Of a stretch of DNA of 64,000 nucleotides, positions 43,049 to 50,401 are shown piece after piece. The position numbers and the translations under genes are program-made. Source of the stretch: Cyclobacteriaceae bacterium (GTDB lineage Bacteria; Bacteroidota; Bacteroidia; Cytophagales; Cyclobacteriaceae); assembly GCA_019638355.1 (NCBI GenBank), contig JAHBTY010000003.1:186001-250000 (forward strand). The letters run 5' to 3'. The first letter of the stretch is position 1; the number at the start of each line of letters is the position of its first letter. The notes below the pieces were generated by a model. That model made no database searches. It was not told the DNA's origin and worked only from the letters and a program-made list of their open reading frames with translations.

Positions 43049-43143
43049 AACAGGCGTATATAAGCCGAATGAGTTGCTTATACTTAGGTTGTCAGTCATT
43101 GAAGAACGACTCCCATAAAATCATAATTAACGACATAGAAATA

Positions 43144-43695
43144 ATGCAAAACTTCATAGACCAAGCAAATAAAAATGGTGTAACACTCCTCAACAACGGA
43201 ATGTGTCAATTTTGTGGTGCGGACTATCAAAGAGGCATTTTTGAATGTTTGGACAACTACAACAATGGACTTGAATATTTAGACTTTAACGATGTGGAAA
43301 ATCACTTGTTTAGATTTTTAAGTGTTGATGCTCATGCTTTGCAACATCCAGAAATTCACGGACGATGGAGCAATCATTTTCACTTGACAAGGTTGACTTT
43401 GATACTTGATAAAAAGCAAACTTGGGACTACAAAAAATCACCAATGCTAAGCGACTACTTGAACGCATACAAACAAAACAGGCCGAATGAGTTTCTTACT
43501 ATACCGAAACCATTAGAAAGAGGAAAAATAACAGCAAAAGACTTGATTAAGGCGACTAAAGCAAACGAATGTGTTGAACTAATAAAAAAATGGGCAGACG
43601 AAGTATATCTTTCTTGGAGTTCAAACCATTCACTAGTTTCTCAAATTGCAGACGGTTTTTTAGACAACAAGTACAATGAAAAAACACAAAGATGA
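43144..43695 (+). CDS. DUF5946-like protein
   Basis: 183 residues. The N-terminal CQFCG zinc-like knuckle is followed by a body containing FRFLSVDAHALQHPEIHGRW and HFHLTRLTLILDKK, resembling DUF5946, a family of unknown function. The frame is open from 43039, overlapping the CHAT gene, but the first 35 codons look non-coding, so the ATG at 43144 is preferred. Base composition is more AT-rich than the preceding gene. It is followed by an imperfect dyad, as cassette genes are. Confidence 0.65.
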   Translation: MQNFIDQANKNGVTLLNNGMCQFCGADYQRGIFECLDNYNNGLEYLDFNDVENHLFRFLSVDAHALQHPEIHGRWSNHFHLTRLTLILDKKQTWDYKKSPMLSDYLNAYKQNRPNEFLTIPKPLERGKITAKDLIKATKANECVELIKKWADEVYLSWSSNHSLVSQIADGFLDNKYNEKTQR

Positions 43696-43708
43696 AAAAC
43701 AACGAACT

Positions 43709-43783
43709 GCTAACAGCACATACACGAAATTGGCTGTTCATTGGTTAAATGAAGCTTCGTGCTTTGTGTTAAGTGCAGTGCTG
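43709..43783 (+). repeat. Imperfect dyad after the DUF5946-like gene (attC-like?)
   Basis: Outer arms CAGCAC (43714-43719) / GTGCTG (43778-43783) and inner arms CACGAA (43723-43728) / TTCGTG (43756-43761), with an asymmetric bulge. A GTTAAGT (43768-43774) fits the integron GTTRRRY half-site, but the expected RYYYAAC partner is imperfect. The surrounding 43696-43904 holds no gene I trust. Confidence 0.35.
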
Positions 43784-43904
43784 GCAAACAGTTTTGTACT
43801 TCTGAAATCGCCAACTTCTTGTAGCTGCCAACCGTTACTGCCAAATGCCCCGAGTCCGCGAACAGTGACAACCAACCGACAAAAATTCGCTTATAAAGAC
43901 CGGA

Positions 43905-44285
43905 CTAAAAACCAATTTCGGACTCAATAAAATCTTTTGTGCCTTCGGGACCAGATAACTCTAATGTGACAAGACCTTCGAATTGACCGACAACAAGATT
44001 GAATTCAAAAAACGAACAACAAAGACGTTCGGTCTTGATAAAATTTGTGAGTAAATCAATTGTGTTATCGGAGTCATAGAATGAATAGCGGACACCATTC
44101 GTAACTTCAACCCGTTGAACAACGAGTTTCTTCACATCTGCAATGACAGTCTTTTTTCGTTCCTGAAGTTCATGAGTTGTTAACTTACAAGTGACAGATT
44201 CTTTACTCATAATTTTTGGATTATCCTGACTAAAGGTTTGAAAAGCTAAACCGACTAACATTGACAATAAGATTATTTGCTTCAT
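43905..44285 (-). CDS. Exported CC-motif protein of a MerR metal module
   Basis: 126 residues. A signal peptide (ends TFSQ) precedes a domain with an ERLCCSFFEF motif followed by VTLELSGPEGTKDFIESEIG. Cytosolic relatives with an E-x-CC-x-F-x-F core occur next to merR-type genes, so a metal-related role is inferred. Here the protein is exported. A palindrome (44312-44325) matching that of the merF-like gene lies upstream, implying joint control by the MerR at 44356. The first nine codons of the longer frame overlap this operator and were dropped. Confidence 0.65.
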   Translation of the reverse strand: MKQIILLSMLVGLAFQTFSQDNPKIMSKESVTCKLTTHELQERKKTVIADVKKLVVQRVEVTNGVRYSFYDSDNTIDLLTNFIKTERLCCSFFEFNLVVGQFEGLVTLELSGPEGTKDFIESEIGF

Positions 44286-44311
44286 AAGTCCTTTTAAAAG
44301 AGCAAACGACA

Positions 44312-44325
44312 TGGAGTTTACTCCA
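44312..44325. promoter_or_regulatory. MerR-type operator, copy 1
   Basis: Perfect palindrome TGGAGT-TT-ACTCCA upstream of the CC-motif gene. It matches the copy at 44780 at 13 of 14 positions, allowing for strand (ends and core conserved). Confidence 0.65.
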
Positions 44326-44355
44326 CGGTTTCAGGACGAACGGAAAAAATGAGAT

Positions 44356-44751
44356 TTATTTACAGATGCAGGACGGAATAGTTTTCTCAAACTCGCATTC
44401 ACTACTCCGACATTTTTGAAGTGACTCGTTCAGACGCTCCTTCAATTGGCGGAGACGGCCTAACTGCTGGTCGACCTGATTGACTTTATTCTCAAGAGTA
44501 AAAACAAGGTTCTCACAAGACGCATCTTCATCACCCCAAAGCTCAAAAAAGGTATCAATTTCGTTAAGCGTAAAGCCGAGTTCCTTAACCTTAATAATGA
44601 GATTCAGTTTATTTAACACAGTTTCGGGGTACTCCTTATAGTTATTTTCTCTTCGGAGTTTTTTAGGCATTTCGATTAAGCCTTTTTTCTCGTAAAAGCG
44701 AATTGTGTCCCTAGACAATCCCGTCTTTTCTGATAACTCACCTATTAGCAT
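44356..44751 (-). CDS. MerR family metal-responsive regulator
   Basis: 131 residues. N-terminal winged helix (LIGELSEKTGLSRDTIRFYE), dimerisation coiled coil (about 80-110) and a Cys-rich C-terminus. Cys79 and Cys114 match the numbering of ZntR ligands, with Cys119, Cys128 and Cys130 following. Cys at 79, where the Cu(I) sensor CueR has Ser, points to a divalent soft-metal sensor (Hg, Zn, Cd or Pb). MerR proteins bend promoters with long spacers. It is divergent from the MerF-like gene, and two matching operators flank its gene. Confidence 0.85.
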   Translation of the reverse strand: MLIGELSEKTGLSRDTIRFYEKKGLIEMPKKLRRENNYKEYPETVLNKLNLIIKVKELGFTLNEIDTFFELWGDEDASCENLVFTLENKVNQVDQQLGRLRQLKERLNESLQKCRSSECEFEKTIPSCICK

Positions 44752-44772
44752 AAATATTCTTTACTCAAACCC

Positions 44773-44802
44773 TTGACAGTGGACTATACTCCATGGTATA
44801 CA
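44773..44802 (+). promoter_or_regulatory. MerR-type promoter and operator, copy 2
   Basis: TTGACA (44773-44778) and TATACA (44797-44802) are separated by 18 bases that contain the palindrome TGGACT-AT-ACTCCA (44780-44793). This looks like a sigma-70 promoter of Proteobacterial type with an operator in a long spacer, unlike the TAnnTTTG promoters around it. Confidence 0.65.
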
Positions 44803-44831
44803 TTTGACGGAAACTTTAAATCAAGAAAGAG

Positions 44832-45116
44832 ATGAAAACAAAATCAAGTAACCACACAAATTTATTCAAAAACTTTGGGTTTGTAGGCATTGCCTTATGC
44901 ACAATCTGTTGTGCATTACCTATTGCCGGGGCAATTTTTGGTATCGGTACATTAACAGTGCTGGCTAAGTATTTTGAGTTGGCAGGTATTGCAGCCATTC
45001 TATTAGCATTAACATTCTTCATTGTATGGGCAGTCAAGAAAAAGAAAGCTCCAGCTTGTGACATCGACTGTGGGTGTAAGACGGAGAATTTAAAAATCAA
45101 GGAAAACGTTTCATAA
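44832..45116 (+). CDS. MerF/MerT-like metal transport membrane protein
   Basis: 94 residues with two membrane helices (about 14-38 and 45-68). A vicinal Cys cluster lies in helix 1 (GIALCTICCALPI) and a Cys-rich cytoplasmic tail follows (CDIDCGCK). The plan, helices plus both Cys pairs, matches MerF, which carries Hg(II) across the inner membrane. No merA reductase or merP is adjacent, so the metal and direction of transport are open. Controlled by the promoter/operator at 44773. Purine-rich AAGAAAGAG lies just before the ATG. Confidence 0.72.
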   Translation: MKTKSSNHTNLFKNFGFVGIALCTICCALPIAGAIFGIGTLTVLAKYFELAGIAAILLALTFFIVWAVKKKKAPACDIDCGCKTENLKIKENVS

Positions 45117-45348
45117 CTTGGTTACAACCGAAAGTGAAAAGGGGCACAGGCGGTAACAAAAAATGTTTCTTCAATGCGGGGGTTTGGTGTAGATATTAAA
45201 GGCATTTTTAGCCCTCCTATTCCCCGCCCCCTGTAATATCCCCTAAATTGGATCAATCAATAGTTTAAAACAGGTGCTTACACTAAGGCATTTACTCTTG
45301 GATATCTTACAGGTAGATTCGTTAACCAATAATTATGGAAAATTTTGT

Positions 45349-45364
45349 GTAACTCAAAAGTTAC
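45349..45364. promoter_or_regulatory. Tandem operator 1 of the SRPBCC-ArsR-DinB operon
   Basis: GTAAC-N6-GTTAC palindrome (GTAACTCAAAAGTTAC), upstream of the -7 element. It is repeated 26 bases further on. This is the likely binding site of the ArsR protein encoded at 45826. Confidence 0.72.
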
Positions 45365-45367
45365 ATA

Positions 45368-45375
45368 TATATTTG
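45368..45375 (+). promoter_or_regulatory. -7 element (TATATTTG) of the SRPBCC-ArsR-DinB operon
   Basis: Perfect TAnnTTTG lying between the two GTAAC-N6-GTTAC operators and overlapping the first base of the second. Confidence 0.65.
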
Positions 45376-45390
45376 TAACCTAAAAGTTAC
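45375..45390. promoter_or_regulatory. Tandem operator 2 of the SRPBCC-ArsR-DinB operon
   Basis: GTAACCTAAAAGTTAC, the second GTAAC-N6-GTTAC palindrome, covering the expected transcription start and ending 5 bases before the ATG at 45396. The 279 bases from 45117 to this operon otherwise hold no gene or structure I can name. Confidence 0.72.
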
Positions 45391-45395
45391 ACAAT

Positions 45396-45845
45396 ATGCA
45401 AAAGGAAATTAAACACGAGTGGTTCTATGAACAACCTCCAAATGAAGTATGGGAGTATCTTACACAAGCGGAACTCATCGCTTCATGGCTAATGCCCAAC
45501 AATTTCATACTGAAACTTGGACATGAGTTTCAACTTACAACAAAGGCAATGCCTGATCTTGGATTAGATGGTGTTTTCCATTGCAAAGTCCTTGAAATTG
45601 TTCCATTAAAAAAACTAATCTATAGTTGGAAAGGTGGTTCAGGAGATGGAGTTTTTACGCTTGACACAATCTGTGAGTGGACTTTAGAACCAAATGGAAG
45701 CGGAACAAAGTTGTATTTAAAACATTCCGGGTTCAGAGAAAACAACACAGACATTTTTATCGGAATGACAGATGGTTGGTTAAAAAAAATTCAAAAAATA
45801 CTTACGCTCTTAAATACAAAAAACGATGGCAATACCCAACCTTGA
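45396..45845 (+). CDS. SRPBCC (AHSA1-like) domain protein
   Basis: 149 residues. START/SRPBCC fold: KHEWFYEQPPNEVWEYLTQA at the start, a hydrophobic cavity, and the C-terminal FIGMTDGWLKKIQKILTLL helix. These proteins bind small hydrophobic ligands; AHSA1-type members are often paired with an ArsR regulator, as here. The next gene starts 20 bases before this one ends, so they are co-translated. AT-rich coding sequence. Confidence 0.85.
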   Translation: MQKEIKHEWFYEQPPNEVWEYLTQAELIASWLMPNNFILKLGHEFQLTTKAMPDLGLDGVFHCKVLEIVPLKKLIYSWKGGSGDGVFTLDTICEWTLEPNGSGTKLYLKHSGFRENNTDIFIGMTDGWLKKIQKILTLLNTKNDGNTQP

Positions 45846-46152
45846 CGCTTTCCAAGTAATTGCAGACCCAAGCAGACGACAGATATTACAATTACTTACC
45901 CAAGACAGTTACAACATAAATAGTATTTCCGAAAACTTTGAAATGAGCAGGCCTGCGGTTTCAAAACACATTAAAATATTGCAAACCGCTGGTTTTGTCT
46001 CCATTCAAATAGTTGGTAGAGAACATTATTGCATATTAAATCAGCAAGGATTTAATGAAATAAGAAAATGGATAAATCATTTCGACAAGTTTTGGAACAA
46101 CAAACTGAATAAGTTAGAAACCGTATTAAACAGTAAAAAATTAAATCAATAA
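45826..46152 (+). CDS. ArsR family repressor of the SRPBCC operon
   Basis: 108 residues. Winged helix with FQVIADPSRRQILQLLTQDS, recognition helix MSRPAVSKHIKILQTAG and wing VGREHYCIL. It lacks the CxC metal site, as do ArsR proteins paired with SRPBCC genes. It probably binds the two GTAAC-N6-GTTAC sites upstream of its own operon (inference from position and symmetry). Confidence 0.88.
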   Translation: MAIPNLDAFQVIADPSRRQILQLLTQDSYNINSISENFEMSRPAVSKHIKILQTAGFVSIQIVGREHYCILNQQGFNEIRKWINHFDKFWNNKLNKLETVLNSKKLNQ

Positions 46153-46156
46153 AAAA

Positions 46157-46603
46157 ATGCAAAAAGAAATAATGCTTCAGCAACTAGAACAGAACAAAAT
46201 GGATTGCTTAAGAATTCTAAAAAATATTAATCCAGAAAATGCTTCCTTTCGCTTGACTGAAAAAACAGCATCAGTTGGATTTATCTACCGACATATTGGT
46301 GAGTCAGTTCATTTATTGGCACAATTCTTTGGATACCCAACAACTATAGAGGGTACAACCATGGGGCAGTCAGATACGGGAGCAAGGTACGATTTGAACA
46401 CAAGTCAGGAAATCTTTGACCAAGGGTACAAAACGCTTGAAAACCTTGTAAATGAAACAAGCGAAAAGGACTGGTTGGAAGAAATTGAAACCACTTGGTT
46501 TGGAAGAATTTCCAGAATTAAACTGTATTCGATCACCCTGTTTCATAATTCACACCACTGCGGGCAAATAGCCTCTGCATTGGTAAAGGGTAAGAATTTC
46601 TAA
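46157..46603 (+). CDS. DinB family protein
   Basis: 148 residues, four-helix DinB/YfiT fold with the metal-binding His triad visible in part: YRHIGESVHLL and FHNSHHCGQIA. DinB-like proteins include thiol-dependent transferases; the substrate is unknown. Third gene of the SRPBCC-ArsR-DinB operon, 4 bases after arsR, and the end of the AT-rich island. Confidence 0.85.
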   Translation: MQKEIMLQQLEQNKMDCLRILKNINPENASFRLTEKTASVGFIYRHIGESVHLLAQFFGYPTTIEGTTMGQSDTGARYDLNTSQEIFDQGYKTLENLVNETSEKDWLEEIETTWFGRISRIKLYSITLFHNSHHCGQIASALVKGKNF

Positions 46604-46698
46604 AAGTCAATTAGATGGAAGCAAAAGATTTCAACTTTCACCGCAAAGTGAACAAACCTATTTGTTGTACTTGCAACGAAATTTAAAGTAAAACAAGG

Positions 46699-47271
46699 AT
46701 GACAATGACTCACCACGAATACTTCAAACGCTTTCATTCAATAACCGAGGCGGAGTATGAGTTGCTGGCAAGGCGGTTTAAAGCAAAGTTTTTTGCCAAA
46801 GATGAACCCCTGCTAGTACCGGGGCAGGTACAGCGCGAAGTATATTTTATAAAGCACGGTGTGCAAATGGCATATGTAGATTCGGGTAAAAAGCAACATG
46901 TACTGGCCTTTACCTATTCGCCCAACCTGTGTGCCAACCCCGAGTCGTTTCATGCACAAATACCTTCGAAGTATTTTGTTACTTGTCTTACTGCGAGCGA
47001 GGCTGAGGCCATCAGTTTTGATTCCTTACAGGAGTTGTTCAACAAATCGCAAAACCTGGAGCGCCTTTTTCGCAAAATGACAGAAGTGGTGCTGGCCGGA
47101 ATGATCAACCGCCACATCGAGTTACATGCACTTTCGATAGAAGAACGATATAAAATATTTTGCAAGCGCAGTGGCCATTTGTTGCAACTGGTACCGCACA
47201 AGTACATTGCCTCTTACCTCGGCATGGATGCCACAAACTTCAGTAAACTTTATAATCAGGTAAAAATTTAA
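46699..47271 (+). CDS. Crp/Fnr family transcriptional regulator
   Basis: 190 residues. Cyclic-nucleotide-binding-like beta-roll (about 20-115: LVPGQVQREVYFIKHGVQMA) and a short C-terminal helix-turn-helix (VPHKYIASYLGMDATNFSKL). Typical of the Bacteroidota Crp group whose ligand is unknown. The second codon pair offers an ATG at 46705 as an alternative start. It precedes the dehalogenase-like gene, 62 bases away, in the same direction. Confidence 0.87.
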   Translation: MTMTHHEYFKRFHSITEAEYELLARRFKAKFFAKDEPLLVPGQVQREVYFIKHGVQMAYVDSGKKQHVLAFTYSPNLCANPESFHAQIPSKYFVTCLTASEAEAISFDSLQELFNKSQNLERLFRKMTEVVLAGMINRHIELHALSIEERYKIFCKRSGHLLQLVPHKYIASYLGMDATNFSKLYNQVKI

Positions 47272-47333
47272 CATGTTGGTATAAACCAATATGATCAAAC
47301 CGTTTCATGTTCATCTTTCGGCAAAAAAGAAAA

Positions 47334-48191
47334 ATGAAATGGCTTAACCGTAATGAGTATCCTTTCGAATCCCGATATTGGAAAGTAAATGGCTGCAACC
47401 TGCATTATATTGATGAAGGTACTGGCGACCCGATTTTATTTGTGCACGGCACTCCTTCATGGAGTTTTGATTTTCGCAACGTAATCAAAAACCTGCGGGT
47501 AACCCATCGGTGTATGGCGGTGGATCATATCGGCTTTGGCTTGTCCGACAAGCCTGGGACGTACGACTACAGCACCCAAAATCATAGCGAAACATTAGCT
47601 CAATTTATAATGGCTCACAACCTGCATAACATTACTTTGGTGCTGCATGATTTCGGGGGCCCGATTGGATTTCAGGCAGCACTTCGTTTTCCGGAACGAA
47701 TTAAAAAGTTAGTCATGCTCAACTCGTGGTTGTGGAGTAGTACTTCCGATCCCGACTTTATTAAGCTGAGCCGGATTTTAAAAAGTCCGTTGCTGCCGTT
47801 TCTCTACCGGTACCTGAATTTTTCTCCCCGCTTTGTATTACCACAATCATTCGGGGATAAAAAGTTGAATCGGAAATTGCTTAGTCAATACACAAGGCCA
47901 TTTGTCACAAAGGCCGAGCGCAACGGGGCGCTGGCTTTTGCGCATTCGCTGTTAAACGATCAGGCCTGGTTTGAAACACTCTGGAATCAACGCGAGGTTT
48001 TCAGGCGCACGCCTATTCTCTTTATTTGGGGCATGAAAGATCCGGTTATTAAACAGCAGTACCTGCAAAAATTTATTTCAGGCTTTCCAAACGGCAAAGT
48101 ACTTCAACTCGAAACCTGCGGCCATTTTCCGCAGGAAGAAGAGCCAGAGAAAGTGAGTAGCGCAATAGAGGATTTTATTAAAGATGAGTAA
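47334..48191 (+). CDS. Haloalkane dehalogenase-like alpha/beta hydrolase
   Basis: 285 residues. The oxyanion loop is FVHGTPSWSF, the nucleophile elbow LVLHDFGGPIGFQ with Asp as nucleophile, the acid WGMKDPVI and the catalytic His CGHFPQEEEPE. Asp rather than Ser as nucleophile and the HGxP loop place it near haloalkane dehalogenases and epoxide hydrolases. The residue after the nucleophile is Phe rather than the halide-binding Trp, so dehalogenase activity is uncertain. An ATG nine codons upstream (47307) is an alternative start. Confidence 0.82.
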   Translation: MKWLNRNEYPFESRYWKVNGCNLHYIDEGTGDPILFVHGTPSWSFDFRNVIKNLRVTHRCMAVDHIGFGLSDKPGTYDYSTQNHSETLAQFIMAHNLHNITLVLHDFGGPIGFQAALRFPERIKKLVMLNSWLWSSTSDPDFIKLSRILKSPLLPFLYRYLNFSPRFVLPQSFGDKKLNRKLLSQYTRPFVTKAERNGALAFAHSLLNDQAWFETLWNQREVFRRTPILFIWGMKDPVIKQQYLQKFISGFPNGKVLQLETCGHFPQEEEPEKVSSAIEDFIKDE

Positions 48192-48202
48192 GTGCTAATA
48201 AC

Positions 48203-50323
48203 TTACTTCTTCACTTCCTGTATTGCAATGCTTAATTCTTTTAACTGTTCATCCGATATAGTGGACGGTGTATCGATCATCATATCGCGGCCCGAATTGT
48301 TTTTAGGGAACGCAATAAAGTCGCGAATGGAATCGGCACCTCCAAATAGCGAGCACAACCGATCGAAGCCAAAGGCAATACCACCGTGTGGCGGAGCGCC
48401 AAACTCGAATGCATCCATCAAAAAGCCAAATTGTTTTTTAGCTTCTTCATCGCTAAAGCCCAGATGTGTAAACATAAGTTGCTGTGTAGCGCGGTCGTGA
48501 ATCCGGATAGAACCACCGCCTACTTCGGTTCCATTAATTACCATGTCGTACGCATTAGCGCGCACGGCACCGGGGTTGGTATCCAACAACTGGATGTCTT
48601 CCGGCTTGGGCGAGGTGAAAGGATGGTGCATGGCATGCCAGCGGTTGGTTTCTTCATTCCATTCCAGTAATGGAAAGTCGATTACCCATAAGGCTGAAAA
48701 TTTATTTTTATGTAAAGGATTAAAGCCTTCATCAATCCCTTTTCTTACTTTTTGAGCAGTGTCCCAACCCTTAACGAAAATAAAATAGTGAGAATTTTTT
48801 CTTGGTTTACCTAATTTATTCAACTCTGCAATTTTTTGAATTTCTTTTTCGTCTAAGGAAATATCAATTGAGTTTAACTTGTTAATTCCTTTACCCTCAC
48901 CATTGTATTTTATAATCAAGGCAGTGTTATTACTAAGGTCATTTATAAGAGTTATAAGATTGCCGTTATCTATAGTTCCATTAAGTCTCAAAGAATAGAC
49001 GCTATTGCTTGGAGTTAAATTTTTGGTTCTATTCACAAGAATAGGTGACTTAAACAGTCGCTTAGCCATTGTAAGTCTTAGTTCACTCAATGCTTTTTGT
49101 GTCTTGGCAGTTTCGCCTGCGAGTACCAGTAATAAATCACCGGGTTGTGCATTGAATTTTTCGGCCCACTGTTTCAAATCTTCACCGGAATAAAACTTAT
49201 CGACCGATGATTTGAGTGTGCCATCGGCCTTGTATTGTACATACACTAATCCTTTGGCTCCGATCTGCGGGCGTTTTACAAACTCGGTAAGTTCATCCAA
49301 TTGTTTGCGGGTATATTCCGCACAACCTTTTGCACAAATACCTACTACAACTTCAGCAGAATCAAAAACACCGAAACCTTTTCCGCGTGCCAGGTCTGCT
49401 CCCCCCTCCTCCGGAGAGGGGCTGGGGGTGAGGTAAACGAATTTCATATCGAAGCGTGTATCGGGCTTGTCCGAGCCGTAGTATTTCATAGCATCGGCAT
49501 AACTCATGTGTGGTACCGATGGCATGTCGATACCTTTTACGGTTTTGAATAAATGGCGCACCAATCCTTCGAACGTATGGAGAATATCTTCCTGTGTGAT
49601 AAAGGCCATCTCGCAGTCGATCTGCGTAAACTCTGGCTGGCGATCGGCCCGTAAGTCTTCATCGCGAAAGCATTTTACAATTTGATAGTAGCGATCAAAA
49701 CCGGAAACCATCAGCAACTGCTTAAAGGTTTGGGGCGATTGCGGCAGTGCATAAAACTCACCGGGGTTCATGCGCGAAGGCACCACAAAATCGCGCGCAC
49801 CTTCGGGTGTTGATTTGATTAATACCGGAGTTTCAACTTCAATGAAGTTTAAACTATCCAAATAGATGCGGGTTTGCTGCGCCATTTTGTGACGCAGTTG
49901 CAGGTTTTCGCGCACAGTATTTCTGCGCAGGTCTAAGTAGCGGTATTTCATTCGCAGATCATCGCCACCATCGGTATTATCTTCAATAGTAAAGGGTGGA
50001 ACCTTTGAAGCATTGAGTACTTCCAAAGATGTAACCTTTACTTCAATATCGCCTGTAGGCATCTTATCGTTTTTAGATAGACGTTCTACAACAGTACCTT
50101 GTACTTTCAGCACGTATTCACGACCAAGTGTTCGGGCTACTGCCAGGGTTGGGGCATCGGTTTTACCTTCTTCCAGAAAAAGTTGGGTTATACCGTAGCG
50201 GTCGCGCAAATCAATCCAAAGCAGGCTGCCTTTATCGCGGGTACGTTGCACCCACCCCGTAAGGGTAACGGTTTTATTTATATCAGATAGCCGTAGCTCG
50301 CCACAAGTATGAGTTCTTAACAT
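48203..50323 (-). CDS. aspS: Aspartyl-tRNA synthetase with two in-frame insertions
   Basis: 706 residues against the usual 580-600. OB-fold anticodon domain 1-105. Class II motif 2 is in [20 protein letters not shown], the GAD domain spans about 300-415, and motif 3 is [16 protein letters not shown]. It charges tRNA-Asp (and perhaps tRNA-Asn). Two extra stretches are in frame. Residues 298-308 ([11 protein letters not shown]) are encoded by a GC-rich palindrome. Residues about 424-538 replace a four-residue turn between MAKRL and [12 protein letters not shown]. All catalytic motifs are kept, so the enzyme is presumably active. Confidence 0.9.
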   Translation of the reverse strand: MLRTHTCGELRLSDINKTVTLTGWVQRTRDKGSLLWIDLRDRYGITQLFLEEGKTDAPTLAVARTLGREYVLKVQGTVVERLSKNDKMPTGDIEVKVTSLEVLNASKVPPFTIEDNTDGGDDLRMKYRYLDLRRNTVRENLQLRHKMAQQTRIYLDSLNFIEVETPVLIKSTPEGARDFVVPSRMNPGEFYALPQSPQTFKQLLMVSGFDRYYQIVKCFRDEDLRADRQPEFTQIDCEMAFITQEDILHTFEGLVRHLFKTVKGIDMPSVPHMSYADAMKYYGSDKPDTRFDMKFVYLTPSPSPEEGGADLARGKGFGVFDSAEVVVGICAKGCAEYTRKQLDELTEFVKRPQIGAKGLVYVQYKADGTLKSSVDKFYSGEDLKQWAEKFNAQPGDLLLVLAGETAKTQKALSELRLTMAKRLFKSPILVNRTKNLTPSNSVYSLRLNGTIDNGNLITLINDLSNNTALIIKYNGEGKGINKLNSIDISLDEKEIQKIAELNKLGKPRKNSHYFIFVKGWDTAQKVRKGIDEGFNPLHKNKFSALWVIDFPLLEWNEETNRWHAMHHPFTSPKPEDIQLLDTNPGAVRANAYDMVINGTEVGGGSIRIHDRATQQLMFTHLGFSDEEAKKQFGFLMDAFEFGAPPHGGIAFGFDRLCSLFGGADSIRDFIAFPKNNSGRDMMIDTPSTISDEQLKELSIAIQEVKK
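48710..49054 (-). other. AT-rich 115-codon insertion inside aspS
   Basis: In-frame segment between the MAKRL helix and [12 protein letters not shown], where normal AspRS has about four residues. Its translation ([20 protein letters not shown] and on) is rich in Asn, Ile, Lys and Leu, and its DNA is visibly more AT-rich than the flanks. No splicing or endonuclease motifs of inteins are seen. Confidence 0.7.
49400..49432. repeat. GC-rich palindromic repeat captured in frame in aspS
   Basis: The DNA contains CCCCTCTCCGGAGGAGGGG-type symmetry (minus strand) and codes for [11 protein letters not shown], a peptide known from a dispersed palindromic repeat found in many Bacteroidota and Cyanobacteria genomes. 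Confidence 0.6.
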
Positions 50324-50401
50324 GGTAATTCTTAAATTTGGGTGCGCAAATTAATAAAGGTTGCCCGTTATATAGAGTGCACACACCTTTTTCGTTATAA
50401 A

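Noticed and set aside
43039-43143. Upstream part of the DUF5946 open frame
   Set aside because: It overlaps the TPR-CHAT stop and lacks family similarity. The ATG at 43144 fits better.
43676-43930. 84-codon open frame after the DUF5946 gene
   Set aside because: It runs through the imperfect dyad and has Ser/Thr/Cys-rich, non-protein-like composition.
45117-45348. Riboswitch or RNA gene in the gap before the SRPBCC operon
   Set aside because: No conserved aptamer core or strong structure recognised. Only the palindromic operators near the end are supported.
48710-49054. Intein in aspS
   Set aside because: No Cys/Ser at the N-junction, no His-Asn at the C-junction and no splicing blocks, and the segment is shorter than a minimal intein.
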